The translations under genes and the position numbers were made by a program. Of a DNA stretch of 11,371 nt, positions 6,884 through 11,371 are shown in pieces. The notes below the pieces were generated by a model. The model ran no database searches. It was not told the DNA's origin and saw only the letters and a program-made list of their open reading frames with translations. Numbering within the stretch: the stretch's first letter is position 1; each line of letters begins with the position of its first letter. Source of the stretch: Anaerolineae bacterium (GTDB lineage Bacteria > Chloroflexota > Anaerolineae > B4-G1 > SLSP01); the NCBI GenBank assembly GCA_016934645.1, contig JAFGSL010000707.1, positions 1 to 11,371 of the forward strand. Direction: 5' to 3'.

Positions 6884-7951
6884 TCAGTATACCACACGGA
6901 AAAGACGTGTTGGCTGGCGTTTTCCCTTAAAAGTGATCGCTGGAAGTGGTTCCAGGACCACACGATCTTGCAGTTGTTCGTACGTCGCTTGACCGATCCA
7001 AATCTGACACGCAGGGACGACTGCTGTGATGCGCGCAGCCATGTTCACCACGTCCCCAATCGCTGTATAGGTATAACGCCAACGCGCCCCGGAATTCCCG
7101 ACGACAGCCGGACCGGTGTTAATGCCTACACCGAAGTGCATCGCGTTTTTCGCAAAGTGCTGTACGTGATGGTTCGTGATGGCTTCCTGCAGGGCAATGC
7201 TGGCCTTTACAGCACGGATGGCATGGTCGGTCTGATCCTGCGGGGCGTTGAAAATAGCCATAAGATTGTCCCCTTGGAACTGGTTGACCACCCCCCCATA
7301 CTGCTGGACTGCCTCAACAGCAATTTCTAGGTATTCGTTTAACAGGGGCATCACAGACTCTGGCGACATTGACTCGGCAAGCGTCGTGAAGTCGCGCACG
7401 TCAGCAAACAGAACCGAAACCTCTTGAAGTTCTCCCCCTAACTCCGGACGCAATGTACCCTTAACCAAAGCCTCCGCGACTTCAGACGGTAAATAGTGAC
7501 GGAGCAGAAAGTCCAATTGCTCATTGAGTTGAAAAAGCTCACCGCGCAACAACCGCAGTTCATTGCGACTTTGCGTCAATTCTTGTAAGTATCTTCCCTG
7601 CTGGGTCACATCCGTCACCAGAATCGTCAACCCGGCTTGGGCGTCTTGAGTATACGGAATGACCATCAGCGTGAAATAGTAAACCTCCCCGTTTGCTTGT
7701 GCACGGTTTACGTGTTCAAGTTCGACAAAGGGGATCTTTCCTTGACGCACGTGCGCTAGATCGTCTTCTTGCCCGTAGAACTCTGGCAGCACATCCAACA
7801 AAGGCGTGCCGACCAGATTACGTGCTTCAGGTGATAACCATTGGGCGAATCGTGGACTATGTTCGACAAAACGATCACTGGCATCTAAAAACGCATAAGC
7901 GGTTTTCAGACTCTTGAGGATAGATTGCCAGAACTCGCAATTGGCCTTCAT
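6884..7951 (-). CDS. PAS-domain class III adenylate/guanylate cyclase
   Basis: The start was set at the ATG at 7951, which overlaps the upstream stop (ATGA, 7948-7951); the open frame goes 24 codons further up but only inside that gene. The 355-residue protein has a PAS domain (about 8-115), a helix with [12 protein letters not shown] (128-139) and a class III cyclase domain (about 150-355). Metal-binding residues are D184 (LFADVRDFT) and D228 ([10 protein letters not shown]). T296 takes the base-specifying position, and N303 and R307 (VVNMAAR) are the transition-state pair. The substrate-specifying Lys expected at 224 is Gln (VNQFQGD), so substrate choice or activity may be altered. No membrane helix is seen. 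It would make a cyclic nucleotide in response to its PAS input. It lies between the SH3 membrane protein and the GTPase (51-bp gap). Confidence 0.9.
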   Translation of the reverse strand: MKANCEFWQSILKSLKTAYAFLDASDRFVEHSPRFAQWLSPEARNLVGTPLLDVLPEFYGQEDDLAHVRQGKIPFVELEHVNRAQANGEVYYFTLMVIPYTQDAQAGLTILVTDVTQQGRYLQELTQSRNELRLLRGELFQLNEQLDFLLRHYLPSEVAEALVKGTLRPELGGELQEVSVLFADVRDFTTLAESMSPESVMPLLNEYLEIAVEAVQQYGGVVNQFQGDNLMAIFNAPQDQTDHAIRAVKASIALQEAITNHHVQHFAKNAMHFGVGINTGPAVVGNSGARWRYTYTAIGDVVNMAARITAVVPACQIWIGQATYEQLQDRVVLEPLPAITFKGKRQPTRLFRVVY

Positions 7952-9375
7952 AGGACAGGGGTCGGCGTGATCAATTCTAGCGGCACAGACCTGATTAACG
8001 TGACCCAGCGCGCCTGTACCCACCCTACAGATTGTACGTCTTCTTCTCTGACCGACGCAACGCGCACGTGATACCAGTCGCCATATTGTGCCAATATCTC
8101 GACTTGATCTCCCAACCGCGCAACCATCCCGGTGTTTTCACCGTCGGGACCATCGTACAAGTACGCGCTCCCTACCATGACGCCATAGTATGGACTGAGT
8201 GTTGGCGTGGGTATGGGCGTATGGGTTGCGGTCGGCGTGCGGGTAGGCGTTGGCGTATGCGTAGGTGTCGGTGTGGGTGTGTGGGTCGCAGTTGGGGTGG
8301 GCGTTGGCGTAGACGTTGGGGTGGGCGTTGGCGTAGACGTTGGGGTAAGTGTGTGGGTCGGTGTAGCGGTAGGTGTGAACGTTGCCGTCGGCGTCGCAGT
8401 AGGCGGTATTGCAAACAAGGCTGTGAAACGGTTCTCCACGCGCCATATCCACCAACCACAGCCCAATAGTGGGGGTAAAGCAATTAACAAAACAAAGAAA
8501 ACCAAAATGATGCGCTGCGTGAGGGAAAGCGGTTGTCTGTTCTTTGGAGTGTCCGATGAAAGCAAAGGCGTCAACACATTTGTTGCAGCCTTGACCAACG
8601 GCTTGTTCGATCCATCATAACGCCTCAGGGCATCGTAGTGGCCTTCCTGGATGACGGTCAAGGCCTCGCGCATTTGCTCGCGAAAATCAGCCGGTTCCAC
8701 GCCATCCACAACGACGGCCAGATAGGCTGCGCCTCCCACTTCCAGCAGGATGTTCTGCGATTCGTAGGCGATTGCGCCCACTTCACCGCTTTCGCCGCGC
8801 CCAAAGGCCTCACGCGCGAAGTCGCGGATGGCCGTCAGCATCCCGCTGACCAGATCGCGGTCCGGCGGCGCTTCTGCGTCGCTGCTGAGATGATAAATCA
8901 GCAGCCCGGATTCGCGGTGAATGAGGAAAATCTCGCGTACCGAGAAAGGCAGCGCGCTGCGCAGCGCATACTCGGCTTCGGAGACGCCGCTCAAACGCGC
9001 CCGCCAGCGTTGCAGCGTTCGCTGTGAAGTGAGACTGCCGCGAATCCGTTCGTCCACGGTGCGCGCCAGGTTTTGTAAAGCCTCGGAAACCGCCTTATTG
9101 ATGGTCTGGCCAATAACCGGATAAAGCGCGTCAATGATGTCCTCGCGCGCGTGATAGACCTGGCGGCGAATCGCCTCCCCGATCACCGGGGAAATCGCTT
9201 GGGCAATTTCGTCGCCGGACTCCTTGATTTGCTCTTCTAACACCTCTGCGATAACCGGACTGATTTTGTCAATCAGGGCATCCGGTTTGAGCAGAACGTT
9301 GCGAAGCTCATCAAGGGCTAATCCCTCGCCCTCATCCCTCTGCGGCGGGGCAGCGTTCATGGAAGCATCATTCAC
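7948..9375 (-). CDS. Roadblock-like/TM/SH3 membrane signalling protein
   Basis: The 475-residue protein, not recognised as a named gene, has distinct parts. [11 protein letters not shown] (21-31) resembles motifs in the neighbouring coiled-coil protein. Three 23-residue repeats start with ISPVI/ISPVI/LYPVI (38, 61, 84). Residues 146-245 ([20 protein letters not shown] ...) show a beta-beta-alpha-beta-beta-alpha pattern like roadblock/longin domains. One membrane helix lies at about 288-306, then a Thr/Pro stalk (324-394) and a bacterial SH3 domain (396-461, AYLYDGP ... WVQARWVTL). The N-terminal part should be cytoplasmic and the SH3 domain outside, perhaps on the cell wall. Roadblock proteins are known regulators of bacterial Ras-like GTPases, which fits the GTPase two genes on. 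The GTG start overlaps the preceding gene by 8 bp (GTGAATGA); an in-frame ATG at 9360 is an alternative. No clear Shine-Dalgarno serves either. Confidence 0.8.
   Translation of the reverse strand: MNDASMNAAPPQRDEGEGLALDELRNVLLKPDALIDKISPVIAEVLEEQIKESGDEIAQAISPVIGEAIRRQVYHAREDIIDALYPVIGQTINKAVSEALQNLARTVDERIRGSLTSQRTLQRWRARLSGVSEAEYALRSALPFSVREIFLIHRESGLLIYHLSSDAEAPPDRDLVSGMLTAIRDFAREAFGRGESGEVGAIAYESQNILLEVGGAAYLAVVVDGVEPADFREQMREALTVIQEGHYDALRRYDGSNKPLVKAATNVLTPLLSSDTPKNRQPLSLTQRIILVFFVLLIALPPLLGCGWWIWRVENRFTALFAIPPTATPTATFTPTATPTHTLTPTSTPTPTPTSTPTPTPTATHTPTPTPTHTPTPTRTPTATHTPIPTPTLSPYYGVMVGSAYLYDGPDGENTGMVARLGDQVEILAQYGDWYHVRVASVREEDVQSVGWVQARWVTLIRSVPLELITPTPVL
8294..8341. repeat. 24-bp perfect tandem repeat in Thr/Pro stalk
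   Basis: Two identical 24-bp units (8294-8317 and 8318-8341) lie inside the low-complexity region of about 8195-8405 that encodes the Thr/Pro stalk. Each unit codes for eight residues of the pattern T-P/S-T-P. Multiples of 3 keep the frame, so unit number could change stalk length without breaking the gene. Confidence 0.8.
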
Positions 9376-10162
9376 TGGCTGTCGTGGTCAGCCCTTCCAA
9401 CAAACCGGTCACGCTGCTGCCCGTTTCCAGACGGGTGGCAATCTCCATCAGCATAGCAGCCAGGGCCTTGCGGTCTGTCTTTTGATCGCCCAGACGATCC
9501 GCAACCCGCCGGAGTTCAGCGCGCAAATTATCTTCAGCCTGGCGTACCTCGTGCTTGAGGGCATCCATTTTGCGCTCTTGCTGGTCGCGGTGCTCGGTCA
9601 CTGTGCCTTTGAACGATGCCAGCTCGCGCTCATGTTGCGTGTAAGCGTCGCGCAGTTCGCCCACGCGATCCGCAACACCCTGGCTGAAAAGCTCTTGCTG
9701 TTGTGTGCGGGTCAGCAACTGCTGAACCATCGCTTCACGTGTGCTCAACCGATCCAGCTCGCGGCGTATCTCGTCATTGGCCCGGCGCATATCACGTTCC
9801 ATAGCCTCAATCCGTTTGGTCTGTGTCTTTTCAAACTCGCTGACTGCGTCCTGAACCAGACGCAAATCGGTGAGGATGCGATCCATATCGCGGCGCAGAT
9901 CCGAAAAACGCCGCTCATACTCCTCCATCTGTGCGCCGAAAATGACCTGGCGCAGCCGGTCGACCTCGGCACCAGGGAGCTTCTGGTGAACACGGTCGGG
10001 GCCTAAGATAATCTCACGTACCCGTTCCAACTCCTGTTCAGGGGGAGCGGCGGGTTCTGCGGGTTTGCCACTCACTGGGGGTCTGGTATCTGCTCTTGGA
10101 ATAGGCGGGGGTTCCTGCGTTGTCACCACATCTTTATCCTGCGACTGTAGTTGCTGAGCCAT
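9368..10162 (-). CDS. Long coiled-coil protein with LR..(L/I)xG motifs
   Basis: The 264-residue protein is not recognised as a named family. Residues 1-42 are Pro/Gln-rich and probably disordered. Two short related motifs follow, [11 protein letters not shown] (45-55) and [10 protein letters not shown] (67-76). From about 77 to 235 it is a charged heptad-rich coiled coil (for example [18 protein letters not shown]). It has no membrane helix or signal peptide, so it should be cytoplasmic and probably multimeric. It is the first gene of the operon, with AAAGGAG 7 nt before its ATG and a strong promoter upstream. The stop overlaps the start of the SH3 membrane protein, which carries the same LR-type motif at its N-terminus. 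A scaffold or partner role for that protein or the GTPase is an inference from context. Confidence 0.78.
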   Translation of the reverse strand: MAQQLQSQDKDVVTTQEPPPIPRADTRPPVSGKPAEPAAPPEQELERVREIILGPDRVHQKLPGAEVDRLRQVIFGAQMEEYERRFSDLRRDMDRILTDLRLVQDAVSEFEKTQTKRIEAMERDMRRANDEIRRELDRLSTREAMVQQLLTRTQQQELFSQGVADRVGELRDAYTQHERELASFKGTVTEHRDQQERKMDALKHEVRQAEDNLRAELRRVADRLGDQKTDRKALAAMLMEIATRLETGSSVTGLLEGLTTTASE

Positions 10163-10218
10163 CGAAGTACTCCTTTCTTGTTTCAGCTAGGGCGAGTGAT
10201 TGATGTTTGATATAAGAA

Positions 10219-10246
10219 AGTATAGATAGAGCTTGGAAAATGTCAA
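10219..10246 (-). promoter_or_regulatory. Sigma70-type promoter of the signalling operon
   Basis: On the minus strand TTGACA (10246-10241) is followed after 16 bp by TATACT (10224-10219). Transcription would start near 10212, giving a leader of about 50 nt before the ATG at 10162, with AAAGGAG in it. It lies in the 209-bp gap after the enolase-family gene (10163-10371). In the rest of that gap no other gene, and no clear terminator for the enolase gene, was seen. Confidence 0.7.
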
Positions 10247-10371
10247 AATAACGTGTCGAACGTCAAGGGTGCATCTAAAGTGGGACACGGTATTTTGATG
10301 CGGCTATTGGTAGAGTACACTGGGACCAAACTTCGTGCTGTCGTTTGCCAGAAGGATGCGTTTGGGCAGGA

Positions 10372-11371
10372 TCAAGACAGCCGTTCTACGTCATCCCAAA
10401 GTGCCGGATCGTACTCGACGCCTAGCCCTAATCCGGTGGGCACGGCGACCGCGCCGTCGTGAATGTCGAAGCCGGGCGTGTACCATAACTCAGGAGAAGC
10501 GGGTGCGCCGCGATATTCCTGGTGCGGTCCCAGGTTCGGCGCGATGGCGGCGAAGTGCAGCACGGGGGCGGCTTCTGCGCCAGCTTTGGGGCTGTGCGGC
10601 ATAATGGGTATGCCGGCGGCCTCCGCCATCGCCGCGACGCGCAGCAGGCGGATCAGGCCGCCATTGTACATCACGTCGGTTTGCACGACGTCCACCACGC
10701 GCTCGCGGATCATCCAGTCGAACAGAGGCAAGCTCGAATCCTGCTCGCCGCCCGCGATGGGCAGTTCCAGCGCATCAGCGACTTGCTTGGTCTGCCAGTA
10801 ATCCTGCCAGGGACACGGTTCCTCGAAGAAGGCGATGCCGTAATCCGCCAACAGCGCGCCGACTTCGATGGCGTGTGCGGCGTCGTAGGAGCTGTTGGCA
10901 TCGACGTAGATCGTGACGTCATCCCCGAACGTCTTGCGCGCCAGTGGGATGAGGCGTGTGGTGCGGCCTGGCATCGCGTCGGCGTTGGCGCTCATCCGCC
11001 CTCCGATTTTGAGCTTGATCGCGTTTGCACCGGTTTCGGCGAGGCGCGCTTGCAGCCACGCGATTTCCTCTTCTGGCGTGGTGTCGCGCCGCATGCTGGA
11101 GAGGTAGATGGGGATGTCCCGCCGCAGCACCGAGCCGAGTAGTTCGCACACGGGCTTCTCCGCGAGCTTGCCGAGCATGTCCCAGAGTGCGAGTTCAACG
11201 TAGGCCACCGGACTCCACAACGCGATGCCCGCCAGCTTGTACGCGCTCTTGTAGGTGTAAATGCCATCCACCAGCGCTTCGAGATCACGCGCATCCTTGC
11301 CGGTGAAGTACGGCGCGACGAGTTGTTGCAAGATCGGCCAGAGGTATTCGATGCGCCCGTGCGCCATCACG
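10372..11371 (-). CDS. Mandelate racemase/muconate lactonizing family enzyme, 5' end outside
   Basis: The frame is open to the window edge and lacks most of the N-terminal capping domain, so this is the C-terminal roughly 332 residues of a protein near 380-400. Counting from the GTG at 11370, IKLKIGG gives the Lys pair K119 and K121. Metal ligands are D157 (YVDANSSYD), E183 (FFEEPCPW) and E209 (AGGEQD), and D232 (QTDVMYNGG) with H259 (MPHSP) matches the Asp-His dyad of the mandelate racemase subgroup. Such enzymes abstract the alpha-proton of a carboxylate; sugar acid dehydratase is a frequent role, but the substrate cannot be read. The C-terminal VAVPTGLGLGVEYDPALW (308-325) closes the barrel and is the source sequence for the fragment found at the end of the histidine kinase. 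By eye it is richer in G+C than the kinase and cyclase genes. Confidence 0.88.
   Translation of the reverse strand, partial: VMAHGRIEYLWPILQQLVAPYFTGKDARDLEALVDGIYTYKSAYKLAGIALWSPVAYVELALWDMLGKLAEKPVCELLGSVLRRDIPIYLSSMRRDTTPEEEIAWLQARLAETGANAIKLKIGGRMSANADAMPGRTTRLIPLARKTFGDDVTIYVDANSSYDAAHAIEVGALLADYGIAFFEEPCPWQDYWQTKQVADALELPIAGGEQDSSLPLFDWMIRERVVDVVQTDVMYNGGLIRLLRVAAMAEAAGIPIMPHSPKAGAEAAPVLHFAAIAPNLGPHQEYRGAPASPELWYTPGFDIHDGAVAVPTGLGLGVEYDPALWDDVERLS
10402..10449 (-). repeat. Enolase 3'-end segment matching 5103-5150
   Basis: This is the intact partner of the copy at 5103-5150 and encodes residues 308-323 of the enolase-family protein. The two copies are direct repeats about 5.3 kb apart that bracket the genes from the coiled-coil protein to the histidine kinase. 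Confidence 0.65.

Noticed and set aside
7952..8023. Cyclase start at 8023 (24 codons longer)
   Set aside because: It would lie inside the SH3 gene's coding end with no ribosome site, and the extra residues look like out-of-frame sequence; the ATG at 7951 gives a normal ATGA overlap.
8207..8620. Plus-strand frame coding a Val/Gly repeat protein
   Set aside because: It is the reverse reading of the Thr/Pro stalk and membrane helix of the SH3 protein; the repeat pattern is fully explained by that gene.
10522..11142. Plus-strand 206-codon frame inside the enolase-family gene
   Set aside because: It is a shadow of the enolase frame, which has all family residues on the minus strand.

Overview
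The window looks like a chromosomal segment of a Chloroflexota bacterium, probably Anaerolineae-like. This is an inference from gene content: a prokaryotic Rab/Ras-like GTPase beside PAS-kinase and PAS-cyclase genes, a threonine/proline-stalked SH3 protein, a GxxExxY protein, a GH4 glycosidase and a mandelate-racemase-family enzyme, with heptamer repeats between genes. No rRNA, tRNA, CRISPR array or transposase was seen. Apart from the truncated gene at the left edge, every gene is on the minus strand, so transcription runs from right to left.

Left part (1-4469): the 3' end of a plus-strand HlyD-type membrane fusion protein converges on a minus-strand protein made of two GxxExxY (PD-(D/E)XK-like) domains. 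Beside the latter's start lies a perfect 20-bp inverted repeat with degenerate flanking copies. Next come a GH4 alpha-galactosidase-type enzyme with a strong Shine-Dalgarno, two oppositely oriented heptamer arrays, a single-domain cupin whose last codons and stop lie inside one array, and a CNNM/CorC-type (hemolysin family) membrane protein that overlaps the cupin by ATGA.

Central part (4581-10162): a tightly packed signalling operon read from right to left behind a good sigma70-like promoter (TTGACA, 16 bp, TATACT). Its order is: coiled-coil protein; membrane protein with three 23-residue repeats, a roadblock/longin-like domain, one membrane helix, a Thr/Pro stalk and an extracytoplasmic SH3 domain; PAS plus class III nucleotidyl cyclase; Rab/Ras-like GTPase; PAS histidine kinase; dual-specificity phosphatase. 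The first three genes and the GTPase/kinase pair are joined by short stop/start overlaps. The kinase and cyclase share a homologous PAS and signalling-helix input module. The arrangement suggests an envelope-anchored complex that passes one kind of input to a GTPase switch, a second messenger and a phosphorelay.

Right part (10372-11371): the 3' portion of a mandelate racemase/muconate lactonizing enzyme family gene, entering from beyond the window. Its last codons match the last codons of the histidine kinase (39 of 48 bases, 12 of 16 residues, same frame and orientation). The five genes from the coiled-coil protein to the kinase are therefore bracketed by two copies of an enolase-family 3' end, which suggests that the cassette arrived by recombination or that a fossil enolase gene was fused to the kinase. 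This is the most unexpected structure in the window.
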